A stretch of DNA of 40,455 bases, taken from assembly GCA_028683435.1 (NCBI GenBank), contig JAQUIG010000026.1:1-40455 (forward strand), in the 5' to 3' direction. Every line of letters begins with the position of its first letter. Within the stretch, counting starts at the first letter, position 1. A model generated the notes under the pieces. That model ran no database searches, was not told where the DNA came from, and saw only the letters and a program-made list of their open reading frames with translations. This document shows positions 1-12,891 of the stretch, piece after piece. This stretch comes from Desulfuromonadaceae bacterium. Lineage in GTDB: Bacteria; Desulfobacterota; Desulfuromonadia; Geobacterales; Pseudopelobacteraceae. Both the position numbers and the translations under genes were made by a program.

Positions 1-1355
<1,355 letters not shown>

Positions 1356-1376
1356 AAACAATAGAAAGGTCCTAAA

Positions 1377-1781
1377 ATGCTCACTAAAATCAACCACATT
1401 GGCATTGCCGTGAAATCCCTTGACGATGCAATTCCCTTCTACCGCGACAATCTCGGTATGGCACTTGCCGGGATCGAAGAGGTTCCGGAGCAGAAGGTGC
1501 GGGTCGCCATGCTGGAAGTTGGTGAATCCAAAATTGAGCTTTTGGAGCCGACCGCCGCAGACAGTCCGGTCGCCAGATTCATCGAAAAAAACGGTGCCGG
1601 TATCCACCACATCGCCTACGAGGTTGATGATATTGAAACAGCAATAGCCACGCTGCTTGCCGATGGTGCCCGCATGATTGACGAAAAGCCTCGCCAGGGT
1701 GCGCACGGCACACGCATCGCCTTTATTCATCCGAAGAGCAGCGGCGGTGTGCTGACGGAATTGTGCCAGGCGGGGAACTGA
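1377..1781 (+). CDS. mce: Methylmalonyl-CoA epimerase
   Basis: A 134-residue single-domain VOC (glyoxalase fold) protein, the usual length for methylmalonyl-CoA epimerase, which converts the (S) and (R) epimers so the mutase can use them. It starts LTKINHIGIAVKSLDDAIPFY and carries GAGIHHIAYEVDDIE, the His-containing metal-binding segments typical of the family, and ends with the HPKSSGGVLTELCQ signature. A ribosome site (AAAGG) precedes the ATG. The gene follows the mutase after 21 bases and they are probably co-transcribed. No terminator is evident directly after it; the next 520 bases are non-coding apart from regulatory signals. Confidence 0.95.
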   Translation: MLTKINHIGIAVKSLDDAIPFYRDNLGMALAGIEEVPEQKVRVAMLEVGESKIELLEPTAADSPVARFIEKNGAGIHHIAYEVDDIETAIATLLADGARMIDEKPRQGAHGTRIAFIHPKSSGGVLTELCQAGN

Positions 1782-1914
1782 CATTATAAAAATAGTGTTG
1801 ATTCAGATCACGGTGGGTACGTCTGCGATACATGATATTTTGGTTACGATTTAAAAACGGAAAGGTGTCAAATAATCTATTGTTCTATTATTAGTCGATA
1901 AATGTAATTTTAAG

Positions 1915-1942
1915 TTGACATACGTTTGATTTGTAGTATATT
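1915..1942 (+). promoter_or_regulatory. Sigma70-type promoter in the gap before the porin
   Basis: Perfect -35 TTGACA at 1915-1920, a 16-base spacer and TATATT at 1937-1942. The start point would be near 1950, about 350 bases upstream of the porin start codon, giving either a long leader or a separate short RNA ending at the hairpin at 2099-2141. Confidence 0.65.
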
Positions 1943-1949
1943 GCGCCCA

Positions 1950-2149
1950 TTCTAATAAAACAAAGCCTGAAACAAACGAACCTAGAAGTAGCTAACCGAG
2001 TATAATTACTGAGCGCCAGCACCTGCTGGCAGCGACGACCGGGAGCGAAACATACTGTGAACGTTTCAGAAAGAAAAAATATTTGTGTACCCCTTTTTAT
2101 GCCTTCAAGCATCGGTTTCTGAACCGGATGCTTGAAGGCATTTGTGTTT
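1950..2149 (+). ncRNA. Candidate structured leader or small RNA upstream of the porin
   Basis: Between the promoter at 1915 and the terminator-like hairpin at 2099 lie about 150 bases with no convincing ORF. They contain a perfect 6-base-pair hairpin (GCCAGC 2015-2020, loop ACCT, GCTGGC 2025-2030), a GC-rich stretch after it and an A-rich segment (2070-2080). The layout would give a transcript of about 200 nucleotides. I compared it by eye with the c-di-GMP (GEMM), cobalamin, TPP, glycine, SAM and fluoride riboswitch consensus features and saw no match. Existence and class are inference; the remaining gap to 2303 holds only the porin leader and ribosome site. Confidence 0.35.
2099..2149 (+). 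terminator. Strong hairpin with U-rich tail upstream of the porin
   Basis: A 15-base-pair perfect stem (arms 2099-2113 and 2127-2141, ATGCCTTCAAGCATC and its complement) is extended by GGTT/AACC across a one-base bulge at 2126, with loop TCTG. It is followed by TTTGTGTTT, a fair U-tract for the plus strand; the other side is A-rich then G-rich, so it would act only left to right. It lies 155 bases before the porin start, so it could end a small RNA or attenuate the porin transcript. Confidence 0.55.
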
Positions 2150-2303
2150 AAAGAGCCTTTTGATTCTGATGACGAAGTTGTTTGAGATGTTCAGGCAAAA
2201 TTTACGACGAAAGGTGGTGGGAAGCGGCATCAATACTAATCTGACAGTACGTATAACCGCAGTTGTACCAGCAACTATCATAAAAATGAAATGGGAGGAA
2301 CAC

Positions 2304-3605
2304 ATGAACTTTAAAAAAGCAGCAACAATCGCAACAGCAGTAGGTGCCTTGGCAGCAGTATCAGTACCGGCATTTGCATTAGAGAACGAGTTCCACGGTA
2401 TGTATCGCCTGCGTGCGATGATGTCAAATTATGAAAACGCAGCTGGAGGCGCGCTGTTGGATGACGCCTCTACCCTGACAGTTTTTGAGCAGCGGGCACG
2501 TTTACAGTATACTGCCAAAGCCAATGCCGACCTGAAACTGGTGACCCAGTTTGAGATCGACTCCAGCTGGGGTGATGCAGCCTATTCTAACGGCCGTGGT
2601 ACTGGCGGAGCAATGGGTGCAGATACGGTTAACCTTGAGACCAAGCACGTCTATCTTGATTACAACTGCCCGCTGACCGGCGCCAACTTCAAGGTTGGTA
2701 TCCAGGCACAGAGTGACGCTTACAAGGGTGTTTTATTCAATGACGATCTTGCCGGCATCTTTGCCGCCAAAAAATTTGGCGCAGTGACTGCTACTGCCGG
2801 TTTCGCTCGTTTGGAGGATGCTGGTAACGCTAGTCCTGTGGGCAAGAAAACTAATGATCTTTTCCTCCTTGATGCCAAATTTGCTGTTTCCAAAGATTTG
2901 TCTGTTGGCGGCTCATATTATCTCGTACGTACGGACATTCTTCAAGCCAAAGCTTCAGACATGCATATGGTTGGCGTGAATGCTGCGGCTAAATTTGGCA
3001 TTGTCAACGCTGATGCCTTCGTTGCTTATCAGGGCGGTAAAGAGCTTTACAGTGCTACAAGAAGAGACGTTTCCGCATTTGCTGCTCAGGTAGGTGCCAA
3101 GGTTAATCTCGACAAAGCCGGTACTGTCCGCGCTGATGTTCTGTATCTTTCCGGAGATGATGGCGCAGGTTCAACTACAAATGCATGGCAGACCATGGAC
3201 AGTGGTGTGACCAGCAGTGCTGCTCTTACATCTGCTTCGAACAACTACTATGGTTCCAAGATGATGCTGCTCGTGAGAAACGTCTATAATATGGACTCAG
3301 ACAAGGCACTGGTCTACAACCTCAGCAACCTTACTCTTCTGACCGCTGGTTATGATGCTAAAATCAGCGACAAGCTGGGAGCTTCTGTAAATCTTGGTTA
3401 TGCAATGTTGAACGAAAAGGGTGCTCTTTCATCCAGCTCAATCGGTACAGAGCTTAACGCCCAGGTTGATTACAAGATGTTCGACAACCTGACCGCCAGT
3501 CTCCAGGCCGCTTATGTTTTTGTCGGTGATGGCGCTGTTAATGGAACTGGTAAAGGCGCTGACGACCCTTACCTGACGGCACTGATGTTGAACTACACAT
3601 TCTAA
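2304..3605 (+). CDS. Outer-membrane porin (beta-barrel)
   Basis: A 433-residue secreted protein. The start ATG at 2304 is chosen because GGGAGGAA lies just upstream and because the protein then begins with a clean signal peptide (MNFKKAATIATAVGALAA, cleavage after AFA near residue 25). The open frame extends further upstream, but that part looks non-coding. After the signal come alternating hydrophobic and polar short strands, many aromatic residues at strand ends (FHGMYRLRAMM, KHVYLDYN, GGSYYLVRT) and a final LNYTF; the terminal Phe is the usual outer-membrane barrel insertion signal. It resembles the alginate/phosphate-type porins of this bacterial group, but the substrate cannot be read from sequence. 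It sits alone between its own promoter region and a strong terminator at 3631. Confidence 0.82.
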   Translation: MNFKKAATIATAVGALAAVSVPAFALENEFHGMYRLRAMMSNYENAAGGALLDDASTLTVFEQRARLQYTAKANADLKLVTQFEIDSSWGDAAYSNGRGTGGAMGADTVNLETKHVYLDYNCPLTGANFKVGIQAQSDAYKGVLFNDDLAGIFAAKKFGAVTATAGFARLEDAGNASPVGKKTNDLFLLDAKFAVSKDLSVGGSYYLVRTDILQAKASDMHMVGVNAAAKFGIVNADAFVAYQGGKELYSATRRDVSAFAAQVGAKVNLDKAGTVRADVLYLSGDDGAGSTTNAWQTMDSGVTSSAALTSASNNYYGSKMMLLVRNVYNMDSDKALVYNLSNLTLLTAGYDAKISDKLGASVNLGYAMLNEKGALSSSSIGTELNAQVDYKMFDNLTASLQAAYVFVGDGAVNGTGKGADDPYLTALMLNYTF

Positions 3606-3630
3606 TCAACGTTTCATCTGATGTCCTGAA

Positions 3631-3656
3631 GGGCGGGAGCAGTCCCGCCCTTTTTT
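3631..3656 (+). terminator. Rho-independent terminator of the porin gene
   Basis: Perfect 8-base-pair stem GGGCGGGA/TCCCGCCC with loop GCAG, followed by six T's, 25 bases after the porin stop codon. Confidence 0.93.
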
Positions 3657-3693
3657 GATTTTAGAAGAGTTTTACAGGTAATTCGGAGGAATC

Positions 3694-5181
3694 ATGAAAA
3701 AAATGATCATTTTGTTGGCGGCATTGCTGGTCCCGTTGACGGTAGTCCCCTCTTTTGCCGCCCAGATACGGCTGTTCGTCGCCGGCATCAGTGCGACTGG
3801 CGTGCAGAACCGCGACGAGATGCAAGCGACTCTGCAGACGCTGCTGGCATCGCGTCTGAACGGCGACAGCATTGCGGCGGTGGGAAGTGCGTCTGAGGCA
3901 GATGTTGTAGTGACCGGCACCTATGTCATTTTCGGCAAGATATTCAGCCTTGATGCTATTGCCAAAACTGCTGCCGGCAAAACAGTTACCCGTGCTTTTG
4001 TGCAGGGAGAAAGTCAGGACGAACTGATCCCCGCCGTGGGAAAATTGGCTGACAAGTTGTCTGCCGAGTTGGTCAAAATGTCTTCCAACAGTCAAAAACC
4101 TGTGCCTGCCCCTTCAATGGTTGCCCGTCCGAATGTCACTATTTCAGGCACGTCTGCTGTTTTACCGGTGTCTGGTGGTGATTTTATCAAGCCGCGCGAG
4201 CAGGAAACAAACACCACTAACGGTTGGCTGAGCAAGCGTCTGATCGGTGCGGCAAACCTTATGGCGATCGGGAAAACCCTGCCTGATGGCGGTCGTGAGA
4301 TTTTTCTGGCGGAAGCGCACCGTATTACCTTCTACCGCCAGGGAAACGACATGACGCTGGTGTCAGAAGCTGAACTCGGCAGCGAGGGTAAAATTATTTC
4401 CCTTGATACTTTTCCTGTAAATGACGGCAGCCTTGATGTGTATGTCACGATGATCAATGCTGGCGAACCGTCTTCACAGGTCTGGCAGGTGAAGAATGAC
4501 AAGCTGGTGCTCGTCGCTGAAAAAATGCCCTTCTACTTTCGCAGTGCCAGTCTGGCCGGAGGAGCGAAAAAACTCTACGCCCAGGCTGTCGGGCGCGAAG
4601 ACGATTTTTATGGCGATGTCGCCGAGGCAACTCGCAACGGTTCTACCGTGATTATGAAAAACCCGATCAAGATGCCCCGTTACGGGACAATCTACAATTT
4701 TAACCAGTTCCGTGACCATGATGGCACGACCTTCACCGTCGTCATTGATCCTGACGGCTATCTGATCGTCTATGATCAGGAAATGAAGGAACTCTGGCGC
4801 AGTAATGACAAGTTTGGCGGTTCCGAATTGTATTTCCAGAAAGATGATACGATCAATGCGCGGGTGACCGGCAGCATATATCGCTGGGTCTTCATGAACC
4901 AACGCATCCAAATTTCGTCCAGGGGAGAGATTCTGGTGGGAAAAAACGACGGTTTCTGGGTACTGGGTAATTCCCGCTCCTACAAGCGTGGCGCAGTCTA
5001 CTGCTTTGTCTGGAACGGCTCAAGCCTGGAAGAAAAATGGCGTACGCGTGAAACCCAGAATTATATGCCCGATTACTCATTTGACGAGGCTCGCAACGAG
5101 CTGCTGATCCTGCAGACCGTTCAGCGCCCCGGAATTACCACTCGCGGGGCTTCCTCGCTTTCTATTAAAAAAGTCGAGTAG
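3694..5181 (+). CDS. Secreted protein with an N-terminal TolB/FlgO-like part and a C-terminal VCBS-like repeat region
   Basis: A 495-residue protein preceded by TCGGAGGAATC. Residues 1-22 are a signal peptide (MKKMIILLAALLVPLTVVPS, cleavage after SFA), so it is exported. Residues about 25-130 (RLFVAGISATGVQNRDEMQ, then VVTGTYVIFGKIFSLDAIA) resemble the small alpha/beta domain seen in TolB/FlgO-type proteins that sums lipoprotein-like activities. From about residue 180 the chain has repeating beta segments with acidic turns (VYVTMINAGEPSSQVWQVKND, VVIDPDGYLIVYDQEMKELW), as in VCBS/FG-GAP propeller repeats. I do not know a specific function. It has its own terminator at 5218 and probably its own transcript, although it lies only 37 bases after the porin terminator. 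Confidence 0.7.
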   Translation: MKKMIILLAALLVPLTVVPSFAAQIRLFVAGISATGVQNRDEMQATLQTLLASRLNGDSIAAVGSASEADVVVTGTYVIFGKIFSLDAIAKTAAGKTVTRAFVQGESQDELIPAVGKLADKLSAELVKMSSNSQKPVPAPSMVARPNVTISGTSAVLPVSGGDFIKPREQETNTTNGWLSKRLIGAANLMAIGKTLPDGGREIFLAEAHRITFYRQGNDMTLVSEAELGSEGKIISLDTFPVNDGSLDVYVTMINAGEPSSQVWQVKNDKLVLVAEKMPFYFRSASLAGGAKKLYAQAVGREDDFYGDVAEATRNGSTVIMKNPIKMPRYGTIYNFNQFRDHDGTTFTVVIDPDGYLIVYDQEMKELWRSNDKFGGSELYFQKDDTINARVTGSIYRWVFMNQRIQISSRGEILVGKNDGFWVLGNSRSYKRGAVYCFVWNGSSLEEKWRTRETQNYMPDYSFDEARNELLILQTVQRPGITTRGASSLSIKKVE

Positions 5182-5217
5182 ATGATCTGGACGAAGCGAG
5201 TTTTGAGTGAACAATCA

Positions 5218-5243
5218 GGCGGGAGAGATCCCGCCTTCTTTTT
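5218..5243 (+). terminator. Rho-independent terminator
   Basis: Stem GGCGGGA/TCCCGCC (7 base pairs), loop GAGA, then TTCTTTTT, 36 bases after the preceding stop codon. Confidence 0.92.
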
Positions 5244-5252
5244 GTCTTTTCT

Positions 5253-5281
5253 TTGACGAAGGCAGGGAGCTGTGGTACATT
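5253..5281 (+). promoter_or_regulatory. Sigma70-type promoter for the par cluster
   Basis: TTGACG at 5253-5258, 17-base spacer, TACATT at 5276-5281. The start point near 5288 gives a 20-base leader to the ribosome site CCGGAGG and the ATG at 5308. Confidence 0.65.
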
Positions 5282-5307
5282 CCTGCGACGCGAAATCCGG
5301 AGGTTAT

Positions 5308-5607
5308 ATGCAGCTGAATCAGATCGCTATATTACTTGAATCCATTGACAGTAAAGTTCAAATTACAATGGAGGCGGTTTCTGCCCTTGATAAGAAAATT
5401 GATACCAAAATCGATGAACTGCGGATTGAGCTGAAGCAGGATATTGCCGTAGTTGATAGCAAGGTTATGGGGCTGAGCAAGCGCATAGATTCCGTAGAAG
5501 AACGTATTTCCAACGAAATTGCGGAGGTCCGCAATGATCTTGCCGCCCACCGCAACAACACCGAACTGCATCACGCACAGCCAAAACGCCCTCTGAAAAG
5601 AGCATAA
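5308..5607 (+). CDS. Small coiled-coil protein upstream of parA, function unknown
   Basis: A 99-residue protein. The ATG at 5308 is preferred over the upstream in-frame start at 5272 because CCGGAGG stands 5 bases ahead of it and because 5272 falls inside the predicted promoter. Residues about 5-80 show a heptad pattern rich in I, L, V at core positions and K, D, E outside (IDSKVQITMEAVSALDKK, then AVVDSKVMGLSKRIDSVEER), which predicts one long coiled coil. The tail is basic (QPKRPLKRA). There is no signal peptide. It ends 4 bases before the parA start, so it is likely co-transcribed and perhaps translationally coupled with parA-parB; a role in chromosome partitioning is only a guess from position. 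Confidence 0.7.
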   Translation: MQLNQIAILLESIDSKVQITMEAVSALDKKIDTKIDELRIELKQDIAVVDSKVMGLSKRIDSVEERISNEIAEVRNDLAAHRNNTELHHAQPKRPLKRA

Positions 5608-5611
5608 TCCC

Positions 5612-6394
5612 TTGAAGCCACCATCAAAAATCATCTGTATCGCCAACCAGAAGGGCGGCGTCGGCAAGACGACTACCGCCGTCAATCTTGCCGCATGTCT
5701 TGCCGCTGCGGAGCGGCCGACTTTACTGGTTGATATCGATCCGCAGGGTAATGCGACAAGTGGCGTCGGCGTCAATAAGGCGTCACTGAAGCGCACGGTT
5801 TACGATGCCCTGATAAATGAAGCAGACCCGTGCGAATTGGTCATTGATACGGGCCATCCTTTCCTGCACATCATCCCCTCCAATTCCGACCTTGCCGGTG
5901 CAGAGCTGGAGCTGGCTGCTGAAATAGGGCGTGAGCACAAGCTGAAATACGTTCTGTCGCTCCTGGCGGAAAAGTACAACTATATTATCATCGATTGTCC
6001 CCCATCGCTCAGCCTCCTGACGATCAATGCCATGACCGCCGCCGACTCGGTGCTGATACCGCTCCAGTGCGAGTTTTACGCCATGGAAGGGTTTTCACAG
6101 ATTCTGCGTACCATCAAGCTGATTCAGAAAATGGTTAATCCGCGGCTGACAATCGAAGGAATTCTGTTAACCATGTACGATGCGCGCGGTAATCTGAGCA
6201 AGGATGTTGCTGAAGAGATCCGTACGCACTTCCCCGGGCAGGTGTTTGAGTCGGTCATCCCCCGCAATGTGCGTCTGGCGGAAGCGCCGAGCCACGGCAA
6301 ACCGGTTATTTATTATGATATCACTTCGCGCGGTGCAGCCGGCTATCTGCAGCTGGCCCGAGAGATTATTCAGAGGGAGAGAGTAAATGGCTAG
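5612..6394 (+). CDS. parA: Chromosome partitioning ATPase ParA/Soj
   Basis: A 260-residue deviant Walker ATPase that drives segregation of the replication origin together with ParB. The N terminus carries the deviant P-loop KGGVGKTTT (residues 14-22), the Walker A' LLVDIDPQGNAT and the Walker B IIIDCPPSLSLLT. The length is normal for chromosomal ParA without an N-terminal DNA-binding extension. The start is TTG at 5612, 4 bases after the preceding stop; no in-frame ATG lies between it and the P-loop, and GAAAAGAG acts as a weak ribosome site. It overlaps parB by 8 bases. Confidence 0.95.
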   Translation: MKPPSKIICIANQKGGVGKTTTAVNLAACLAAAERPTLLVDIDPQGNATSGVGVNKASLKRTVYDALINEADPCELVIDTGHPFLHIIPSNSDLAGAELELAAEIGREHKLKYVLSLLAEKYNYIIIDCPPSLSLLTINAMTAADSVLIPLQCEFYAMEGFSQILRTIKLIQKMVNPRLTIEGILLTMYDARGNLSKDVAEEIRTHFPGQVFESVIPRNVRLAEAPSHGKPVIYYDITSRGAAGYLQLAREIIQRERVNG

Positions 6395-7241
6395 AATAGG
6401 CGGCCTCGGCAAAGGGATGGCTGCGCTGTTGCAGGGTACGGAAACGGTTGATGAGTCAAAAAACTACTTTGTCTGCCCTATTGAAAAGATCAGCCCCAAC
6501 CGCAACCAGCCCCGCAAGCATTTTGCCGCGGAAAAACTGGAAGAACTGGCCGCCTCGATCCGCGAGAAAGGGATCATCCAGCCGCTGGTAGTTACCAGAA
6601 TTGACGGCGGCTACGAGATCATTGCCGGTGAACGACGCTGGCGTGCGGCCCAGAAAGCGGGGCTGCATGAAATCCCGGTCATCATCCGTGAAGCCACCCC
6701 GGATGATGTTATGGAGCTGGCCCTGATCGAGAATATCCAGCGACAGGATCTGAACGCCATTGAAGAAGCGCAGGCATACCGTTCGCTGGTGGAGCATTTC
6801 AGCATCTCCCAGGAGGATGTGGCGCGCAGGGTCGGCAAGAACCGGACAACGGTTACCAACTCGCTCCGTCTCCTCAAGCTGCCGGATGAGATTCAGCGGG
6901 ATATCGTTGAGGAGCGGCTCAGTATGGGGCACGCCCGAGCCCTGCTGTCGCTTGATAGCGGCGAGCTGGTCGAAAAGGCACGCCACGAGATACTGCATCG
7001 CCAGTTGAGCGTGCGCGCCACGGAAGATCTGGTGCGCCGACTGAAAATAAATCCGCATCCCGCCCCGGTAAAGCGGATGCAGCAGCCAGACCTGCTGATG
7101 TCATCGCTTGAAGAGCAGTTGCAGAAACGCTTCCAGTCACGGGTTGCGATCCGTAAAGTAGGTTCCAAAGGTGGGCGACTTGAGATTCATTTCAGCGATT
7201 CGGATGAGCTGACTCGCATAATTGATCTGCTGGATATTTAA
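6387..7241 (+). CDS. parB: Chromosome partitioning protein ParB/Spo0J
   Basis: A 284-residue CTP-dependent DNA clamp that loads at parS sites and is moved by ParA. The family features appear in order: a short N-terminal tail (GGLGKGMAALLQG), the N-terminal domain with the CTP-binding GERRWRAAQKAGL motif and ALIENIQRQDLNAIEEA, a helix-turn-helix (ISQEDVARRVGKNRTTVTNS) for parS recognition, and a C-terminal dimerisation part. The ATG at 6387 lies inside parA's last codons, with GAGGGAGAG as ribosome site; the pair is translationally coupled. I looked for a parS palindrome (GTTTCACGTGAAAC-like) and did not find one in the window. Confidence 0.96.
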   Translation: MARIGGLGKGMAALLQGTETVDESKNYFVCPIEKISPNRNQPRKHFAAEKLEELAASIREKGIIQPLVVTRIDGGYEIIAGERRWRAAQKAGLHEIPVIIREATPDDVMELALIENIQRQDLNAIEEAQAYRSLVEHFSISQEDVARRVGKNRTTVTNSLRLLKLPDEIQRDIVEERLSMGHARALLSLDSGELVEKARHEILHRQLSVRATEDLVRRLKINPHPAPVKRMQQPDLLMSSLEEQLQKRFQSRVAIRKVGSKGGRLEIHFSDSDELTRIIDLLDI

Positions 7242-7341
7242 CCCCTGAAACGGCAGTGTCGACTAACGTGGAGCTGCTCCGTGTTTCTGTTGATTTCAAG
7301 TACAAAACCAATAAAATAAATATACAGTGAACTCAATTTCC

Positions 7342-7371
7342 TTGACATCTCTTCGGTTGTCATGGTAGTTA
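7342..7371 (+). promoter_or_regulatory. Candidate promoter of the ATP synthase operon
   Basis: Perfect TTGACA at 7342-7347, 18-base spacer, weak TAGTTA at 7366-7371; start point near 7378, about 60 bases ahead of the first gene. The 196-base gap also has an imperfect inverted repeat at 7265-7285 (AAC..GGAGC/GCTCC..GTT). Confidence 0.45.
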
Positions 7372-7437
7372 GCTTCTGTTTTGCGCCCGTCTCTGGGATA
7401 CAGTATACAACTTTAGCATGCCTGTAAGGGGTAGGTC

Positions 7438-7863
7438 GTGATTGAATTAAATTTATCGTTTGTCGTCCAGCTGATCAATTTCGGCATCCTCGTCCTCGTT
7501 CTCAACACCTTTCTGTACAAGCCGATCCGCAAGGTGCTGGCCGACCGCCGTCAGGTAATCGACTCGGCCCGCGAGAAAACCGTTTCGGTTGATGCCGAGG
7601 TGCAGAGCAAGATGGATCAGTATGAAGCCCGTCTGCATGCTGCCAAGGCCGAAGCCGGTGCTCGCCGCGCTGATGCGCTGAAACTTGCTCAGGCTGAGGA
7701 AGCACTCCTGCTTGAGAAAGCCCGCAAACAGGCTGCCGAGTCGCTGGCCTCGATCCGTGACAGAGTCGCCAGGGAAGCCGGCGAAGCGCGCGAGCTGCTG
7801 AAAAAACAGGCCGAGATTCTGGCCGGCGCTATCAGCGAGAAAATCCTCGGGAGGAGCCTGTAG
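7438..7863 (+). CDS. atpX: ATP synthase F0 subunit b'
   Basis: A 141-residue peripheral-stalk subunit. The N-terminal membrane segment (LSFVVQLINFGILVLVLNTFL) carries no signal peptide, and the rest is a charged helix (KAEAGARRADALKLAQAEEA, then REAGEARELLKKQAEILAGA) that pairs with the b subunit to hold F1 against the rotor. The start is GTG at 7438, preceded by AAGGGGTAGG. It is the first gene of the operon and lies 2 bases before the second b-type gene; two different b subunits are usual in photosynthetic bacteria and Geobacter-type organisms. The genes for subunits a and c are not in this window. Confidence 0.9.
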   Translation: MIELNLSFVVQLINFGILVLVLNTFLYKPIRKVLADRRQVIDSAREKTVSVDAEVQSKMDQYEARLHAAKAEAGARRADALKLAQAEEALLLEKARKQAAESLASIRDRVAREAGEARELLKKQAEILAGAISEKILGRSL

Positions 7864-7865
7864 TT

Positions 7866-8474
7866 ATGAGTATGGTAACCGATCGCTCCAAAAAAATTAT
7901 AATCACACTGGCGTATATTTCAGCCATTGTTCTGCTGGCATCTGCCGGCTTTGCCTCTGAAGGTGGCGAAGGCGCTCACCATGTTGACAGCGGTGCTCAG
8001 ATGAAGGACTTCGGCTGGCGAGTGCTCAACTTCGCCGTGCTGGCCGCGATAATTGTCTGGGCGCTCAAAAAGGCAAATGTCAAGGGGGCGTTGGCTGCCC
8101 GTCAGGCGGATATCGAAAAGAGCCTGAAAGATGCCGAAGCAGCCCGTGATGCCGCCGAAGCCAAGCTGGTCGAATACGGCGCCAAGCTTGACCAGGCGTC
8201 AAAAGAAATTGATGAACTTCATGCCGCTATCGTGCGTGAAGGCGAGCAGGAAAAGGTCCGCATTATTGCCGAGGCTAACCTCGCCGCTGAAAAAATAGTT
8301 GCCCAGGCGGCATTGTCTGCCGAGCAGGAAACGGTAAAAGCCCGCAATGAGCTGCGTGCCGAAGCTGCAAGACTTGCAGTGGAGATTGCGACCGGCAAGC
8401 TGACCGGCGCTATTCAGAAGAACGACCACGACCGATTTGTCGGCGAATATCTTGACAAGGTGGTACAGATATAG
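7866..8474 (+). CDS. atpF: ATP synthase F0 subunit b
   Basis: A 202-residue b subunit. It has two N-terminal hydrophobic stretches: residues about 10-30 (IIITLAYISAIVLLASAGFA, signal-like) and about 48-66 (WRVLNFAVLAAIIVWALK), the membrane anchor. A long Ala/Glu/Lys-rich helix follows (AARQADIEKSLKDAEAARDA). The extra N-terminal hydrophobic segment is typical of the b subunit in Geobacter-like bacteria and may be cleaved. It acts with b' as stator. The stop TAG at 8472-8474 overlaps the GTG of atpH by one base. Confidence 0.92.
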   Translation: MSMVTDRSKKIIITLAYISAIVLLASAGFASEGGEGAHHVDSGAQMKDFGWRVLNFAVLAAIIVWALKKANVKGALAARQADIEKSLKDAEAARDAAEAKLVEYGAKLDQASKEIDELHAAIVREGEQEKVRIIAEANLAAEKIVAQAALSAEQETVKARNELRAEAARLAVEIATGKLTGAIQKNDHDRFVGEYLDKVVQI

Positions 8475-9016
8475 TGATCAATAACGCGATTGCGAGACGA
8501 TACGCCAAAGCGCTTGTGCAGCTTGGCTCGGAGGGCGGCCTGATTGACAGTTTCCGCCTTGAGCTGTCGGTAGTTGACGGCCTTTTCAGGGATAACAGCG
8601 AATTGCGGGCCGCTTTTGCAGATCCGGCCCTTACCATGGTACAGAAAAAGAACATCATGAAGGAACTGTCAGCCAAGGCGGCCTGTTCCGAACTGGTCGG
8701 AAACTTTCTGCTGCTGCTGGTGGACAAGAATCGCGTCGCTTTCCTCGGGCAGATCGTCCAGACCTATGAAAAACTGGCCGATGAGTTCTCCGGAGTGATC
8801 CGTCCGCTCATCAAAACCGCTTTTCCGCTGGACGACAGCCAGGTGGGTGCGATCCAGAGTGCCCTGGAGAAGAAGACAGGGATGAAAGTTGTACCGCAGA
8901 TGGTCGTCGACCCGTCCCTGTTGGGCGGCATAGTAACCCAGATAGGTGATATCGCGTACGACAACAGTGTCAAGACTCAGCTTAAACGGATTGAAGATAT
9001 ATTACAGAAGGGGTAG
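8474..9016 (+). CDS. atpH: ATP synthase F1 subunit delta
   Basis: A 180-residue subunit linking the top of F1 to the b/b' stalk. It begins [17 protein letters not shown], the family's N-terminal signature, and has the C-terminal [20 protein letters not shown] motif near residues 145-165. The start is GTG at 8474, overlapping the atpF stop (TAGTG), so translation is coupled. Normal length. Confidence 0.95.
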   Translation: MINNAIARRYAKALVQLGSEGGLIDSFRLELSVVDGLFRDNSELRAAFADPALTMVQKKNIMKELSAKAACSELVGNFLLLLVDKNRVAFLGQIVQTYEKLADEFSGVIRPLIKTAFPLDDSQVGAIQSALEKKTGMKVVPQMVVDPSLLGGIVTQIGDIAYDNSVKTQLKRIEDILQKG

Positions 9017-9024
9017 GAGCATTC

Positions 9025-10533
<1,509 letters not shown>

Positions 10534-10551
10534 ACAAGGACGGTTTGAGAT

Positions 10552-11418
10552 ATGGCAAGCCTTAAAAGCATCAAAAAACGGATCGTATCCGTAAAAAATA
10601 CTCGCCAGATCACCAAAGCCATGAAAATGGTTTCGGCCGCAAAGCTGCGCCGTGCCCAGGAAAATGTTGTAGCCGCCCGCCCGTATGCAAAAAAGCTGGG
10701 TGAAGTGCTGCAAAGTCTGGCGGCAAATCTTGAGGGCGATCTTCACCCGCTGCTGGAAAAGCGTGAGGCTAAAAAGCTGCTTCTGATCGTACTGACATCG
10801 GATCGTGGACTGTGCGGCGGTTTCAACACAAACCTCTGCAAGGCGGCTGATCGCTATATCAAGGATAAAGCGGCTACATTCGAGCAGATCAGCGTTATGA
10901 CGGTCGGTCGGAAAGGGTATGAGTTCCTCCGCAGCCGTTATACGGTGTATAAGAACTTTTCCAATGTTCTGGCAAAACCAAATTATCAGACCGCTGTCAT
11001 GCTTGCCCAGGAAGTTATCGATGGTTTTGTGGCAGAAGAGTACGATCAGGTGGAACTCCTTTTCAACTCGTTCCGTACGGTCATGACCCAGGACATAACC
11101 TTTCAGCAGATGCTGCCGGTTGAACCGGAAGCAACGGATATTGCTGACGAAACACCTGTTGAGTTTATCTATGAGCCGTCCGTTGGTGAATTGCTTGCAG
11201 AGATACTCCCCAAAAACATAGAGGTTCAGATTTTTAAAGCCATGCTGGAGACGGTGGCCGGTGAACATGGTGCCCGCATGACCGCTATGGACAGCGCCTC
11301 AAAGAACGCCAACGAAATGATCGGCAAGCTGACCCTCCAGTACAATCGGGCGCGTCAGGCTGCAATTACCACGGAGCTGATGGAAATTATCTCCGGCTCT
11401 GAATCGATTAAAGGCTAA
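10552..11418 (+). CDS. atpG: ATP synthase F1 subunit gamma
   Basis: A 288-residue central shaft. The N-terminal helix ([20 protein letters not shown], then [15 protein letters not shown]) and the C-terminal helix ([20 protein letters not shown], then [14 protein letters not shown]) that form the rotating coiled coil are both present, with the intervening [12 protein letters not shown] motif. The length is normal. Fifty-seven bases separate it from atpD, with AGGAGG as the next ribosome site. Confidence 0.98.
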   Translation: MASLKSIKKRIVSVKNTRQITKAMKMVSAAKLRRAQENVVAARPYAKKLGEVLQSLAANLEGDLHPLLEKREAKKLLLIVLTSDRGLCGGFNTNLCKAADRYIKDKAATFEQISVMTVGRKGYEFLRSRYTVYKNFSNVLAKPNYQTAVMLAQEVIDGFVAEEYDQVELLFNSFRTVMTQDITFQQMLPVEPEATDIADETPVEFIYEPSVGELLAEILPKNIEVQIFKAMLETVAGEHGARMTAMDSASKNANEMIGKLTLQYNRARQAAITTELMEIISGSESIKG

Positions 11419-11445
11419 TAAATTACTAAACGTAACATTATATGA

Positions 11446-12891
<1,446 letters not shown>

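Noticed and set aside
2142-2303. Upstream extension of the porin frame
   Set aside because: The 54 extra residues have no family character, while the ATG at 2304 has a ribosome site and starts a signal peptide.
7265-7285. parS-like site or terminator after parB
   Set aside because: The inverted repeat has G-T pairs and a tiny loop, does not match the parS consensus, and has no T-tract.
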